Origin: Polyangiaceae bacterium
Lineage (GTDB): Bacteria; Myxococcota_A; Polyangia; Polyangiales; Polyangiaceae
Assembly: GCA_020846005.1 (NCBI GenBank)
Contig: JADLEQ010000019.1
Span: 1-64,000 of the forward strand
Reading direction: 5' to 3'
Length of the DNA stretch: 64,000 nt
In this document: piece by piece, positions 48,913 to 58,931 of the stretch
Position numbering within the stretch: the stretch's first letter is position 1
How the letters are laid out: each line of letters begins with the position of its first letter
Notes under the pieces: generated by a model
The model's database searches: none
The model's input: the letters and a program-made list of their open reading frames with translations, nothing else
What the model was told of the DNA's origin: nothing
Made by a program: the position numbers and the translations under genes

Positions 48913-50424
48913 TCAGGCCGCGCGCGGCAACGACGCCTCGGCGACCGCCTCGGTCTCGCCGCTCGGGCGCTCCCCCGCCGCCGCCGCCTCACGCCGCCGC
49001 TGGGCCTGCTCGAGCAGCACGAGGACGGCCACGTACGCGTAGCCCGCCGTGAACAACACGGCGAACGGCGTCGCGAAGAGGTGGCCCGTCTGCAGCGAGG
49101 TGACGGAGGTGAGGAAGCAGACGATGGTGAGCGCCATCTCCGACCAGGGGAGCTGCGCGCGCTGCCGGTAGCGGCCGAGCATCGAGCCGCGCTTCGGCGT
49201 GCGGACGAACTCCCCCGTGCGCGAGCTCATGCCCTCGAAGACCGCGCGGGTCTGGTTGGGCGCGAGGCCCGCGCCGAGCGCGATCACGGCCGGGAGCCTC
49301 ACCAGCGCGGACCAGGCGCTCCGGCCCTGCGACACCTCGGCGAGGACGTAGAAGGTAGCGAGCGATCCCGTCGAGCCGATGCACAGCGGCAGGTCGATCA
49401 GCAGCATCGTGTGCGCCTCCGACGCCGGCAGCATCAGCAGCGCAGGGAGCATCAGGACGCTGAGGAGCAGGATGAGCGGGTACGCGAAGTGCGGCGTCAT
49501 GTGGAAGACGGCCTCGACGCGCTGGCTCGTGGTCACCGGAGCGCGCAGCACGCGCCCGAGCAGCTTGCGCGCCGTCTGGACAGTGCCCTTCGCCCAGCGG
49601 AACTGCTGGGCGCGGAACGCGGAGAGATCCTCGGGCAGCTCGGAGGGCGTGAGCACGTCCGGGCGGTAGATGAACTTCCAACCCGCCAGCTGGGCACGGT
49701 AGGAGAGGTCGAGGTCCTCGGTCAGCGTGTCGTGCTGCCAGCCGCCGGACTCCTCGATCGCCCGGCGGCGCCAGATGCCGCCGGTGCCCGAGAAGTTGAA
49801 CATGTAGCCGCCGGCGAAGCGCGCCCGGTTCTCGATCAGGTGGTGGCCGTCGAGCATCAGCGCCTGCACGCTGGTCAGGACGTTGTAGCCGCGGTTCATG
49901 TGGGCCCAGCGGGTCTGCACCATCCCCACGCGCGGATCGACGAAGTGACCGACGACGGCGCGGAGGAACTCCGGCTGCGGGACGAAGTCGGCGTCGAAGA
50001 TCGCGACGAGCTCGCCCTTCGCCGTCCGCAGCCCGTACTCGAGAGCGCCCGCCTTGAAGCCCTCGCGCGTTGGGCGCCGCACGTACGCGGCGTCGATGCC
50101 ACGCCGCCGGAGCTCGGCGACGCCCTGCTGCGCGAGCTCGCGGGTCTCGTCCGTGGAGTCGTCGAGGACCTGGATCTCGAGGAGGTCCGCGGGGTAGTCG
50201 ATCCGGCCCGTGGCCTCGATCAGCCGAGCCACCACCGTCGCCTCGTTGTAGAGGGGGAGCTGGATCGTCACCCGAGGCAGCGCCTGGGCGAGCGCGGGGC
50301 TCTCCGCGGCCTCGAAGCGACGGCGGTGCTTCAGGCAGAGGAGGACCAGGTGCGCGCGGTGCACGCCGTACGTGCAGAGGACGGTGAGGACGAGGAAGTA
50401 GAGGCCGACCAGCAATGCGAGCAT
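48913..50424 (-). CDS. membrane glycosyltransferase, GT2 (cellulose-synthase-like)
   Basis: A processive-type glycosyltransferase of about 503 residues. Helix 1 is MLALLVGLYFLVLTVLCTYG. The catalytic GT2 domain shows the D,D,D,QxxRW signature: LPLYNEATVV, LDDSTDETRE, FDADFVPQPEFL, TEDLDLSYRAQLAGW and QQFRWAKGTVQ. Four or more C-terminal helices follow (FAYPLILLLSVLMLPALLML and others). It may polymerise or transfer a hexose for a surface polysaccharide or glycolipid. No BcsB-like partner or cyclase is adjacent, and no PilZ domain is fused. The start is ambiguous between ATG 50424 and GTG 50442. Confidence 0.85.
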   Translation of the reverse strand: MLALLVGLYFLVLTVLCTYGVHRAHLVLLCLKHRRRFEAAESPALAQALPRVTIQLPLYNEATVVARLIEATGRIDYPADLLEIQVLDDSTDETRELAQQGVAELRRRGIDAAYVRRPTREGFKAGALEYGLRTAKGELVAIFDADFVPQPEFLRAVVGHFVDPRVGMVQTRWAHMNRGYNVLTSVQALMLDGHHLIENRARFAGGYMFNFSGTGGIWRRRAIEESGGWQHDTLTEDLDLSYRAQLAGWKFIYRPDVLTPSELPEDLSAFRAQQFRWAKGTVQTARKLLGRVLRAPVTTSQRVEAVFHMTPHFAYPLILLLSVLMLPALLMLPASEAHTMLLIDLPLCIGSTGSLATFYVLAEVSQGRSAWSALVRLPAVIALGAGLAPNQTRAVFEGMSSRTGEFVRTPKRGSMLGRYRQRAQLPWSEMALTIVCFLTSVTSLQTGHLFATPFAVLFTAGYAYVAVLVLLEQAQRRREAAAAGERPSGETEAVAEASLPRAA

Positions 50425-50467
50425 CGGGGCCCTGGCTATCACCGGGACGGGGGCCGATTGTCACCCG

Positions 50468-50495
50468 ATCGTAATTGATCGCACTCCGTTGTCGG
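50468..50495 (-). promoter_or_regulatory. predicted promoter of the GT2 gene
   Basis: On the minus strand, CCGACA (50490-50495), a 16-nt spacer and TACGAT (50468-50473) in a locally AT-rich patch (GATCGTAATTGATC). The start codon lies 25-43 nt downstream. Confidence 0.4.
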
Positions 50496-50557
50496 CGCAG
50501 CGGGGCGACCGTCACGGGATGTCCGGCGCCGTCCCGCCGGGCCCGGTCGCGCAGGCC

Positions 50558-51916
50558 TCACGGGACGTCTGGCCCGAACTCGAACTCGCCACCGACCCCG
50601 AGCGACACCACGCCGTGGCTCGACTGCTCGTCCTTCGGGATCGCCGTCGTGGCCGTCACGCCCGCGGTGCAGGTGCTCTCCTCCTCCACGCTCGTGAACG
50701 TCCCGATCGTGAGCTGGGCGTACGGCGCCACGACGAGGGCGCGAGAGACCGGGACGCGGACGCCCCCGCCGAGCTGGAGCGCCGTACCGCGAAAGGTCGC
50801 GGCGAACCGGCAGTCCCCCGCCGTCGGACGCGCGATGTCCTGCGTGATCGTGAACGCGTGGCTCGGGAGGATCAGGAGCTCACCGAACCCGCCCAGGCGG
50901 TCGCGGTCGGACGCCACCATCACGCCCAGCCCCCACGCCGCCAGGCTCACGGTCGTATCGATCTCGGCTGTCCCGAGCGTCGTGTCCGGCTGCTCGAGCT
51001 CGCGCCCCGGGCGCAGCACGTAGCCCTGCAACGAGAGCACGCCGGTGAAGTACCTCATGAAGCGGACGCCGCCGCGCAGCTCGCCGCCTCCGCCGGGCTG
51101 GAAGTAGTCCGACATGAAGAGCGCCTCGGTGCCACCGGCGCCCGGCTGCGCCGAGACGGAGGATTTCGCGATGTCTCCGAACGGGACGCTGCCGCCGAGG
51201 CGGAGCCCGAGCATGAACCCGACGGGGCCGGACTCCTCGGCTGTGGGCCGCGCGCCGCCGGCTCCACCCTTCGCTGCCCCGGTCGCGCCCGCCTGACCCG
51301 GCGCCGGCCCGCCCGCGCGCGCCTCGGGCACGAGCTTCAGCTCGACCCGCTGCTTCTGACCGGCGCGGAGCTCGACCTCGGCGCGGGCCGACCGGTGCCC
51401 GGGGGCGGACGCCTCGACCACGTGACGACCCGGGTTGATCGGTCGCTCGACCCCGATCGCGGCCGCGCTGACCGCCGCGCCGTCGATCCGGAGCGCTACG
51501 CCCTCGGTCTTCGCCGGGGCGACCACCACCGTCACCGCCGGCACCCGCGGCTCGACGGCCTTCAGCTCGGGGCCCGCAGCGGCGACGGCGTCCTCGAACG
51601 CCTGGCTCGCACCCGGCGGGAGGCGCACGCGAGCGAGCTGGCGGTAGGTCTCCGCGCCCTCCACCAGCTTGCCGAGCTCGACCTGACAGCGCGCGATGTA
51701 GAGCAGGTGCACCGGCGCGTCGAAGAGCGCCTGAGCACGCTCGAGCTTCTCGAGGGCCTCGGGGAACTTCCGCTCGTTGAAGCGCTCGATGCCGTCCGTC
51801 GCCAGCTTGCGCGCGGCGGCCTTGTCCGCCGCGGACTGCGCGAGTGCCGGTCGCGGGGCCAGCGCGCTCGCCGCAGCCGCCACGATGCAGGTCACCGTCG
51901 CCATCGAGACGCGCAT
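50558..51916 (-). CDS. TPR/PEGA outer-membrane beta-barrel protein
   Basis: A 452-residue exported protein (MRVSMATVTCIVAAAASALAPRPALAQ, signal peptide). Residues ~30-110 hold a TPR-like helical segment (ATDGIERFNERKFPEALEKLERAQALFDAPVHLLYIARCQVELG). Next is a PEGA-type beta domain (GVALRIDGAAVSAAAIGVERPINPGRHVVEASAPGH), then a Gly/Ala linker. The C-terminal ~200 residues are alternating strands, probably a beta-barrel (GLRLGGSVPFGDIA, GELRGGVRFMRYFTGVLSLQGYVL). The type is widespread in Polyangiales with unknown role. It lies just downstream of the Ser/Thr kinase gene but has its own good promoter, predicted to be leaderless. Confidence 0.65.
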   Translation of the reverse strand: MRVSMATVTCIVAAAASALAPRPALAQSAADKAAARKLATDGIERFNERKFPEALEKLERAQALFDAPVHLLYIARCQVELGKLVEGAETYRQLARVRLPPGASQAFEDAVAAAGPELKAVEPRVPAVTVVVAPAKTEGVALRIDGAAVSAAAIGVERPINPGRHVVEASAPGHRSARAEVELRAGQKQRVELKLVPEARAGGPAPGQAGATGAAKGGAGGARPTAEESGPVGFMLGLRLGGSVPFGDIAKSSVSAQPGAGGTEALFMSDYFQPGGGGELRGGVRFMRYFTGVLSLQGYVLRPGRELEQPDTTLGTAEIDTTVSLAAWGLGVMVASDRDRLGGFGELLILPSHAFTITQDIARPTAGDCRFAATFRGTALQLGGGVRVPVSRALVVAPYAQLTIGTFTSVEEESTCTAGVTATTAIPKDEQSSHGVVSLGVGGEFEFGPDVP

Positions 51917-51922
51917 GTCGAC

Positions 51923-51952
51923 CTGATACGGTCCCGCGCCGGTGGCGGTCAA
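51923..51952 (-). promoter_or_regulatory. predicted strong promoter, leaderless arrangement
   Basis: On the minus strand, TTGACC (51947-51952), an 18-nt spacer and TATCAG (51923-51928). The -10 ends exactly 6 nt before the ATG at 51916, so transcription would start at or next to the A of ATG. No Shine-Dalgarno sequence is present. Confidence 0.5.
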
Positions 51953-51989
51953 GCGCCGTGGATCGACCCCGCCGAGCGGCCCGTTGAGA

Positions 51990-53486
51990 TCAGTACCCGG
52001 GATCGACGGCCGGCGGCTTCGGCCGGACGCTGGGCGGGGTGGCCGCGGGCGACGTCGCCGCGGGGCTCGCCCCCACGGGGACGGGCTTCCCGGTCGATCC
52101 GCGCGAGGTGCTCTCGGGCCGCCGCGCGGGCGGCGGCGCCTCACCCGAGGCGGACGCCGGCGGGGGCGACGCCGCGACCGCGGCGCTCCTCGCGTCGACC
52201 GCCGGCTCCACGGTGGGCTCGCCCGACCGGGTGTCGGCCGCCGCCGCCGCCGCGCTGGAGCCGAGGTCGCCGGACTCGGCCGCCGGCGCGTCGGGCGTGC
52301 GGACGCCCCCGAACCCGACCACCGCCGCCGCCGCGCCGCCCACCACGACCACCGCGCCGACCCCGACGAGCGCGAGCGGGCTGCGCGCGCGGGAGCTGAC
52401 GCGGGGCACCGACTGCGTGATCGGGGAGTGGGTCTGCGCAGCGGACGGGTGCTGGCCGGCGCTCCCTGGCGACGCGCCGGACGCCGAGACGCTCGCGGGC
52501 GCCTGGTCCGCAGACACCGCCGCGACTCCCGCCGACGCCGCGACGGTCGCGCCGAGGTGCGACGCCGAGTCGGCGGCAAGAGATCGCACGGCGAGGCCCG
52601 CGCTCGCGGCGAGCGCCTCGGCGAGCTCGATCGCCGACGCGTAGCGGCGCGCCGGATCGCGCTCGAGCGCACGCACGAACCACGCGTCGAAGGCCGCCGG
52701 AACGCCCGGCGCGACCTGGCTCGGGACCGGGAGCGGCGCGGTACAGATCTTCACGAGCAGATCGCCGACCGCCTCACCCTCGAACGGCAATCCGCCCACC
52801 ACGCACCGGTAGGCGATCACGCCGACCGACCACAAGTCGCTGCGCACGTCGATCGAGCGCAGCCCACGGGCCTGCTCCGGGCTCATGTAGTACGGCGTGC
52901 CGACGACGCTCCCGGTGCGGGTCGCCCCCGAGGAGCTCGCGGCGACCGGGTCGGTGAACTTCGCGATGCCGAAGTCCACCACCTTCGCGATGTCCGCGTG
53001 GTCCTCTTCGTCCCACACCAGGAAGACGTTCTCCGGCTTGAGATCTCGATGGATGATCCCCGCCGCGTGCGCCTTGGTGAGCGCGCGGCAGACCTGCTGC
53101 ACGATCCCCGCGGTGTCCTGCAGGCTGAGCCGCCCGACCCGCTCGAGTCGGCGATCGAGCGGCTCGCCGGCCAGGAACTCCATCACGATGTAGGGGCGTC
53201 CGTCCTCCATCAGCCCGTGGTCGTGGACCTGGACGACGTGCTTGCTCCGCAGCATCGCTGCCGCCCGCGCCTCGTTGACGAACCGCACTCGTGCCTCGGG
53301 GCTCGCGGCGTGCTCGGCGTCGATGAACTTGACGGCCACGCGAGTCCCGAGCGTGGCGTGCACGCCCTCCCAGACGGACCCCATGCCCCCGCGCCCGATG
53401 AGGCGGGTCAGGCGGTACTTCCCCGCGACGAGCTCGCCGGGGGTAGCGTCTTGGCTCGGGGGCGGCGCAGGGGGGACGGGCGTCAC
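51990..53486 (-). CDS. membrane Ser/Thr protein kinase
   Basis: A 498-residue eukaryotic-type kinase. The kinase domain (~23-290) is intact: the P-loop GRGGMGSVW (31-39), Lys53 in VAVKFID, the catalytic loop HRDLKPEN with Asp148 and Asn153, DFGIAKF with Asp171, and GTPYYMSPEQARG. A ~90-residue Ala/Ser-rich linker leads to one transmembrane helix (SPLALVGVGAVVVVGGAAAAVVGF) and a Pro/Ala/Ser-rich extracytoplasmic tail without a sensor domain. It phosphorylates Ser/Thr of unknown substrates; the FHA proteins in this window are possible readers. The start is GTG 53486 with GGAGCGAGG upstream. It is divergent from polA. Confidence 0.93.
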   Translation of the reverse strand: MTPVPPAPPPSQDATPGELVAGKYRLTRLIGRGGMGSVWEGVHATLGTRVAVKFIDAEHAASPEARVRFVNEARAAAMLRSKHVVQVHDHGLMEDGRPYIVMEFLAGEPLDRRLERVGRLSLQDTAGIVQQVCRALTKAHAAGIIHRDLKPENVFLVWDEEDHADIAKVVDFGIAKFTDPVAASSSGATRTGSVVGTPYYMSPEQARGLRSIDVRSDLWSVGVIAYRCVVGGLPFEGEAVGDLLVKICTAPLPVPSQVAPGVPAAFDAWFVRALERDPARRYASAIELAEALAASAGLAVRSLAADSASHLGATVAASAGVAAVSADQAPASVSASGASPGSAGQHPSAAQTHSPITQSVPRVSSRARSPLALVGVGAVVVVGGAAAAVVGFGGVRTPDAPAAESGDLGSSAAAAAADTRSGEPTVEPAVDARSAAVAASPPPASASGEAPPPARRPESTSRGSTGKPVPVGASPAATSPAATPPSVRPKPPAVDPGY

Positions 53487-53501
53487 GCAACCTCGCTCCG
53501 A

Positions 53502-53531
53502 AGCCTACACGACCGCCCGCGACGTCGCCAA
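53502..53531 (-). promoter_or_regulatory. predicted promoter of the kinase gene
   Basis: On the minus strand, TTGGCG (53526-53531), an 18-nt spacer and TAGGCT (53502-53507), about 15 nt before the GTG start. Confidence 0.35.
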
Positions 53532-53588
53532 CTCACGCCCGCGGGCCGGCGGCGCCCGCGCCGTGGTTCCCGCGTGCGGGCGCCGCGG

Positions 53589-53594
53589 TATACG
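53589..53594 (+). promoter_or_regulatory. polA -10 element, leaderless arrangement
   Basis: TATACG ends 6 nt before the polA ATG, the same spacing seen at three other genes in the window. The -35 region is weak (TTCCCG near 53567). Confidence 0.35.
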
Positions 53595-53600
53595 CGGCAG

Positions 53601-56348
53601 ATGGCGACCAGCCTCCCGCCGCCCGGCGCCGACGACGTGCTCTACGTCGTCGACCTCAGCGGGTTCGTGTTCCGCGCGTTCCACGCCACGCCGCCGCTCA
53701 CGAGTCCGTCCGGCGAGCCCACCAACGCGACGCTCGTCACGGTGACGATGCTGGAGCGACTGGCCCGCAAGGTCCGGCCGGCGATGCTCGCCGTCGCCAT
53801 GGACTCGAAGGGGCCCACCTTCCGTACCGTCCGGTACCCCGAGTACAAGGCGCACCGGCCGCCCCCCCCGCCCGAGCTCGGGGTGCAGATGAACCGGGTC
53901 GGGGAGCTGGTGCGAGCCTTCGCCATCCCGGTGCTCCAGCAAGACGGCGTCGAGGCGGACGATCTCATCGCGACGGCCGTCCGTCACGCCCGCGCCGAGG
54001 GCATCCGCGTCGTGATCGTGAGCGCGGACAAGGACCTCATGCAGCTGGTCGGCCCCGACGTCACGATGTGGGACACCATGCGCGAGCGGGTCGTCGGGGT
54101 GCCGGAGGTGGAGGAGCGCTTCGGCGTACCGGTCGCGCGAGTCCGCGACGCGCTCGCGCTCATGGGCGACGCCAGCGACAACGTCCCGGGCGTGCCGAGC
54201 GTCGGGCCCAAGACGGCCAAGGACCTGCTGGTCGCGTTCGGTGACCTCGAGAGCGCGCTGGCCGCCGCCCGCGACGGCCGGATCCAGCGCAAGAAGCTCG
54301 CCGAGGCGCTGGTCGCGCACGCCGCCGACGCGCTCCTCTCCTTCGAACTCGTGACGCTGAAGGACGACTGCCCGATCGAGTTCGATCGCGCGCACCTCGC
54401 CTGGGGCGGCCGCGACGTGCAGGCGCTCGATCGACTGTACCGCGAGCTCGGCTTCCTGCGCCTGGCCGAGCAGCTCGAGGCCGAGCGCTCGGCGCCCGGG
54501 GCGCAGGCGCCGGCCGCGACGCGCGACCCGGCGCCTGCCGCGTCGCCAGCGCCCGCGCCGCCGGCGGCGCCGACGCTGGTGACGACGGAGGCGGCCCTCG
54601 CGCGGGTGTGCGAGCGGATCCGAGAGACCGGCCGCGTGGGACTCTCCCTGCACGCCGCCGCGCGCGGCCCGCTCTCGCCGCTCGTCGGCCTCGCGCTCGC
54701 CCCAGCCCCCGGGGAGGTCGCGTACGTCCCGTTGCTACATCGGGCGCTCGGCGCGCCCCCCCAGCTCGCCGTCGCAGCGGGCGTCCGCCTGTGCGGACCG
54801 CTGCTCGCCGATCCGTCACTGGCGAAATGCGTGGTCGACTCGAAGTCGGCGCGGGGGCTGCTCGAGCCGCTGGGCATTGCGCTGCACGGCGTGCGGCTCG
54901 ACCCCGCGATCGCGAGCTACCTGCTGGATCCGGAGCGCGCGCACGACGTGAGCGCGATCGCCCAGCGCGAGCTCGGGCTCACGCTGGGCGCGGCGGCGGC
55001 GCCGCCACGCCGCGGCCGCGAGGCGCTCGGCTTCGACGAGCTCCCGATCGAGGAGGCCGCCGCCCACGCCGGCGCGCGCGCCGATGCCGCCCTCCGCCTG
55101 CTCGATCCGCTGAGGTCCAAGCTGGTCGAAGAGCGCCTCGCCTCGCTCCACGACGATCTCGAGCTGCCGCTCGGCGCCGTCCTGGCCCGGATGGAGCGTG
55201 AGGGCGTGCTGATCGACGTTCGTGCGCTGGCGGCGCTCGGCGCCGAGCTCCGCCGCCGGATGGCGGAGCTCGAGTCCCGTGCGCACGCGGTGGCGGGGCG
55301 ACCGTTCAACGTAGCGTCACCTCGCCAGCTCGAGACGCTCCTCTTCGACGAGTTCGGCCTCGCGCCGCGGAAGCGGACGAAGACCTCCCGCTCGACCGAC
55401 GCCGAGACGCTGGAGGCGCTCGCGGAGGAGCACGAGCTGCCGGGGATCGTCCTCGAGCATCGCCAGCTCGCGAAGCTGGAAGGGACGTACGTCGAGACGC
55501 TCCCCCGCCTCGTCGACCCGCGGACGGGTCGAGTGCACACCCGGTGGGAGCAGACCGTGGCCGCGACGGGGCGACTCTCCTCGGTCGATCCGAACCTGCA
55601 GAACATCCCGGTGAGGAGCGAGCTCGGCCGCTCGATCCGCGCAGCGTTCGTCGCGCGCCCGGGGCACGTGATCCTGAGCGCGGATTACTCGCAGATCGAG
55701 CTCCGCGTGCTCGCTCACCTGTCGGGGGATCCAGTGCTCGTGGAGGCGTTCCAGACCGGCGACGACGTCCACCGCCGGACGGCGATGGAGATCTTCGAAC
55801 TGCGGGCGGAAGACGTCACGGCCGAGCACCGGCGCCGGGCGAAGGCGGTGAACTTCGGCGTGATCTACGGGCAGGGCGACTCCGGGCTCGCGAAGAGCCT
55901 CGGCATCAGCCGGCTGGAGGCGGGCAACTTCATCGCCGCATACTTCCGTCGCCATCAGGGGGTCCGACGCTTCATGGACGCGACCCTGGAGGCCGCCGGG
56001 GCCAGCGAGAGCGTCCACACGCTGCTCGGGCGTCGGCGCCTCGTGCCGGACATCCGCAGCCCGAACCGGGCACGCCGCCTGGCGGCGGAGCGAGTCGCGA
56101 TGAACACCCCGATCCAAGGCACCGCCGCCGACCTGCTCAAGCTCGCGATGCTCGCGCTGGCCGATCCACCGAGCCCCGGGGCGAGGATGACGCTGACCGT
56201 CCACGACGAGCTCGTCTTCGAGGTGCCGGAGGCGGAGGTCGAGGCCGCCGCGGATCGCGTGCGAGCGGCGATGGAGGGCGCGTACTCCCTCGCCGTGCCG
56301 CTCGTCGTCGACGTGCGGCACGGCCGCTCCTGGGCCGACGCGCACTGA
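53601..56348 (+). CDS. polA: DNA polymerase I, proofreading domain degenerate
   Basis: A 915-residue family A polymerase for Okazaki-fragment processing and repair. The N-terminal 5'-nuclease (1-~300) is intact: FRTVRYPEYKAHRP, DGVEADDLIAT, SADKDLMQLV and GDASDNVPGVPSVGPKTA. The polymerase palm and fingers are complete: motif A LSADYSQIELR (Asp ~695), motif B RRAKAVNFGVIYGQG and motif C VHDELVFE (near 868). The middle 3'-5' exonuclease fold (~345-510) has lost its acidic residues: the FDTET position reads GLSLHAA, and FDTMLESYIL is LDPAIASYLL. It therefore probably lacks proofreading, as in Taq polymerase. It ends 24 nt from the convergent hrpB. Confidence 0.95.
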   Translation: MATSLPPPGADDVLYVVDLSGFVFRAFHATPPLTSPSGEPTNATLVTVTMLERLARKVRPAMLAVAMDSKGPTFRTVRYPEYKAHRPPPPPELGVQMNRVGELVRAFAIPVLQQDGVEADDLIATAVRHARAEGIRVVIVSADKDLMQLVGPDVTMWDTMRERVVGVPEVEERFGVPVARVRDALALMGDASDNVPGVPSVGPKTAKDLLVAFGDLESALAAARDGRIQRKKLAEALVAHAADALLSFELVTLKDDCPIEFDRAHLAWGGRDVQALDRLYRELGFLRLAEQLEAERSAPGAQAPAATRDPAPAASPAPAPPAAPTLVTTEAALARVCERIRETGRVGLSLHAAARGPLSPLVGLALAPAPGEVAYVPLLHRALGAPPQLAVAAGVRLCGPLLADPSLAKCVVDSKSARGLLEPLGIALHGVRLDPAIASYLLDPERAHDVSAIAQRELGLTLGAAAAPPRRGREALGFDELPIEEAAAHAGARADAALRLLDPLRSKLVEERLASLHDDLELPLGAVLARMEREGVLIDVRALAALGAELRRRMAELESRAHAVAGRPFNVASPRQLETLLFDEFGLAPRKRTKTSRSTDAETLEALAEEHELPGIVLEHRQLAKLEGTYVETLPRLVDPRTGRVHTRWEQTVAATGRLSSVDPNLQNIPVRSELGRSIRAAFVARPGHVILSADYSQIELRVLAHLSGDPVLVEAFQTGDDVHRRTAMEIFELRAEDVTAEHRRRAKAVNFGVIYGQGDSGLAKSLGISRLEAGNFIAAYFRRHQGVRRFMDATLEAAGASESVHTLLGRRRLVPDIRSPNRARRLAAERVAMNTPIQGTAADLLKLAMLALADPPSPGARMTLTVHDELVFEVPEAEVEAAADRVRAAMEGAYSLAVPLVVDVRHGRSWADAH

Positions 56349-56372
56349 CCCGGGGCGCGCGCTGGCGCTTCG

Positions 56373-58931
56373 TCACGGACGGCGCGGCGGGCGCGGCGCC
56401 GGAGGCGTGGCGCTCGCGCCATCCTCCGGCCACGCGTGCCGCGGATACCGGCGCATCAGCTCGCGCCGCAGGGACGGGTAGTGGCGTGCCCAGAAGCCAG
56501 CCAGATCGGTCGTCACCTGGACGGCGCGCTGGTTCGGCGCGAGCAGGTGGAGGACGACCGCGACGCGCCCCCTCGCGATCCGCGGGCCGTCCGCCATGCC
56601 GAAGAAGTCCTGGAGCCGGGACTCGAGCCACGGAGGCCGGCCGGGCTCGTAGTGCACCGCCACCGTGCGACCGCCCGGGAGTCCCATGCGCTCGGGCGCG
56701 TCCTCGCGAAGTGCGCGCTCGCCCGCGGCACCGAGGCGGGCGACCAGCCGAGCCTCGAGCCCGACCGCGTCGAGCTCGGCGAGCGAGGTGAGCCCGTCGC
56801 ACGCGCCGCCGAGCAGGGCGTCGAGCGCCGCCTCGTCCGGCGCGTCGAGGCCGAGCTCCGGGATCGAGCGCGCGAGGAACGCGACGCGAGCCACCAGGCC
56901 CGCGAGCGCGTCGCCCTCCCGACCCCGCGCGCGCTGGGCCGCGGCCACGGCGAGGAGCTGCGCGGCCTCGGGCGAAGGCGGCGCCGCGCGGACCGTCGCG
57001 TCGAGCACCACCGCGCCGTACGTCGCCCGCGTGACTCGATCCACCCGACCGAGGCGCTCGTTCCACTCGAGCGCCGCGGTCTCTCGGATGCGGTCCGCTG
57101 CCAACTCGAGCAACCACTCCGGCTCGATCGCGCTCGCGAGGCGGACCTGTGCGCCGCGCGTTCCGCCACGCTCGCCGACGTCGAGCGTGGTGAGCAGCGC
57201 CGCCCCAGTGACCACCGAGGTCTCCGCGAGCCCAGCCGTCGCCCCGCTCGCCAGCACGAGCTCCCGTGAACCCGCCTTTCTGCGCCTCGCGACGCGATCC
57301 GGAAACGCCGCGAGGACCGCGAGCCCGAGGGCCTGCTCGTACGCTGCCTCGTCCGCGGGCGCGGGCGCCTCGTCGCGCACGAGGCGCGCGAGGCGTCGGC
57401 GCGTCTCCTCGACCGCGCGCGCGATGCGCTCGTCGAGCCCGGCAGCCCGGAGCGCCCGCCCGTCGAACGACAGCGAGGCCGCCTCGTCGAACCGCTCGAT
57501 CAACTCGAGGACGTCCGACGGCCCGCTGTGGCGCGCGGCGGCGCGACTCGACACGCTCGGACCCAGACCAGCGCCGCGCGCGTCGAGGCGCAGGTCACGC
57601 TCGGCGAGGAGCGCCGCCGCGGTGCAGGCCGCGTCTGCGACCCCGCGGCGCGCTCCCTCGAGCGCGAGGCGCGCGAGGCGGGGGGGGACCGGGAGCGCCG
57701 CCATCCGGCGTCCGATCTCGGTGGCGCTCCCCGCGGCGTCGAGCGCGCCGAGCGCGCGCAGCACCTCCTCGGCGGCCGCGACGGCCGCAGCCGGCGGCGG
57801 ATCCAGCCAGGCGGGCGCGCGCGCCCCCCACCGCCCGAGCGTCGCCAGCGACAGCACGACCTCGGTGAGATCGGCGCGCTGGATCTCGGGCACGTCGCGC
57901 TCCGGGCGCGTACGGAGCTCGCCGCTCGAGTAGAGCCGGTACACCCGCCCGCTCCGTGTCCGGCCGGCGCGCCCCGCGCGCTGGGTCGCGCTCGCGCGGC
58001 TGATCGTCGCCACCTCCAGCCGGGGAAGCCCGGACCACGGCGAGTGGCTCGCCACGCGGGCGAGCCCGCTGTCGACGACGATCGCGACGCCTTCGACGGT
58101 CACGCTCGACTCGGCGACGTTGGTGGAGAGCACGACCTTCCGCTGGCTCCCGCGCTCGAGCGCGCGCGCCTGGACGTCGAGCGGCAGATCCCCATGGAGG
58201 GGGAGGACCCGGACGCGCTCGGCGTCGGCGAGGCCCGCGAGCGCGTCGCTCGCGCGTCGGATCTCGGGCGCTCCCGGCAGGAACACCAGCACGTCGCCGT
58301 CCGGTTCCTCGCGCAGCCCCTGGCGAACCGCCGACGCGACGCGCTTCTCGAGGGGGCGGTCGTCGAGACCCTCCTGATGCGTGATCGCGAGCGGGTGCAG
58401 GCGGCCCGGGCAGCGAACGCGCCGAGCCCCCCCGAGGAACCGCGCGAGCGGCTCGGCATCGAGCGTCGCGCTCATGACGACCAGCGCGAGCTCGGGCCGC
58501 TCGCGACGAAGCTCCGACACCAGGGACAGCACGAGGTCCGTCTCGACGTGTCGCTCGTGCACCTCGTCGACGACCACGGCGACCACGTCCGCGAGCCGTG
58601 GGTCGCGGGCGAGCCTGCGGAGCAGCACGCCCTCGGTCACATAGAGCAGCCGGGTGGAAGGGCCGGACCGCTCGTCGAACCTCACGCTGTAGCCGACGAG
58701 GCCGCCGAGCGGCTCGCCCCGCTCCTCGGCCACCCGCCGGGCGGCCAACCGCGCCGCGATCCGGCGGGGCTCCGTCACCACGACCGAGCCGTGCGACGCG
58801 GCCTCGAGCAGGGCGGCCGGCACTCGCGTCGTCTTCCCGGCGCCCGGCTCAGCCTCGACGACGACGACCCCCGCCTCCGCCACGGCGCGTACGATCTCCG
58901 GGACGACGGCGTCGATGGGCAGCGGCTGCAC
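56373..58931 (-). CDS. hrpB: ATP-dependent helicase HrpB
   Basis: An 852-residue DExH-box helicase of the HrpB family. From the GTG at 58931 ([17 protein letters not shown]) it shows Walker [11 protein letters not shown] (Lys33), [16 protein letters not shown], the DEVH box (122-125), [43 protein letters not shown] and [19 protein letters not shown]. The HrpB-specific C-terminal domain ends [11 protein letters not shown]-like ([21 protein letters not shown]) and [12 protein letters not shown]. The family length and termini are standard. Its cellular role is poorly defined; RNA remodelling is assumed. Confidence 0.95.
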   Translation of the reverse strand: MQPLPIDAVVPEIVRAVAEAGVVVVEAEPGAGKTTRVPAALLEAASHGSVVVTEPRRIAARLAARRVAEERGEPLGGLVGYSVRFDERSGPSTRLLYVTEGVLLRRLARDPRLADVVAVVVDEVHERHVETDLVLSLVSELRRERPELALVVMSATLDAEPLARFLGGARRVRCPGRLHPLAITHQEGLDDRPLEKRVASAVRQGLREEPDGDVLVFLPGAPEIRRASDALAGLADAERVRVLPLHGDLPLDVQARALERGSQRKVVLSTNVAESSVTVEGVAIVVDSGLARVASHSPWSGLPRLEVATISRASATQRAGRAGRTRSGRVYRLYSSGELRTRPERDVPEIQRADLTEVVLSLATLGRWGARAPAWLDPPPAAAVAAAEEVLRALGALDAAGSATEIGRRMAALPVPPRLARLALEGARRGVADAACTAAALLAERDLRLDARGAGLGPSVSSRAAARHSGPSDVLELIERFDEAASLSFDGRALRAAGLDERIARAVEETRRRLARLVRDEAPAPADEAAYEQALGLAVLAAFPDRVARRRKAGSRELVLASGATAGLAETSVVTGAALLTTLDVGERGGTRGAQVRLASAIEPEWLLELAADRIRETAALEWNERLGRVDRVTRATYGAVVLDATVRAAPPSPEAAQLLAVAAAQRARGREGDALAGLVARVAFLARSIPELGLDAPDEAALDALLGGACDGLTSLAELDAVGLEARLVARLGAAGERALREDAPERMGLPGGRTVAVHYEPGRPPWLESRLQDFFGMADGPRIARGRVAVVLHLLAPNQRAVQVTTDLAGFWARHYPSLRRELMRRYPRHAWPEDGASATPPAPRPPRRP

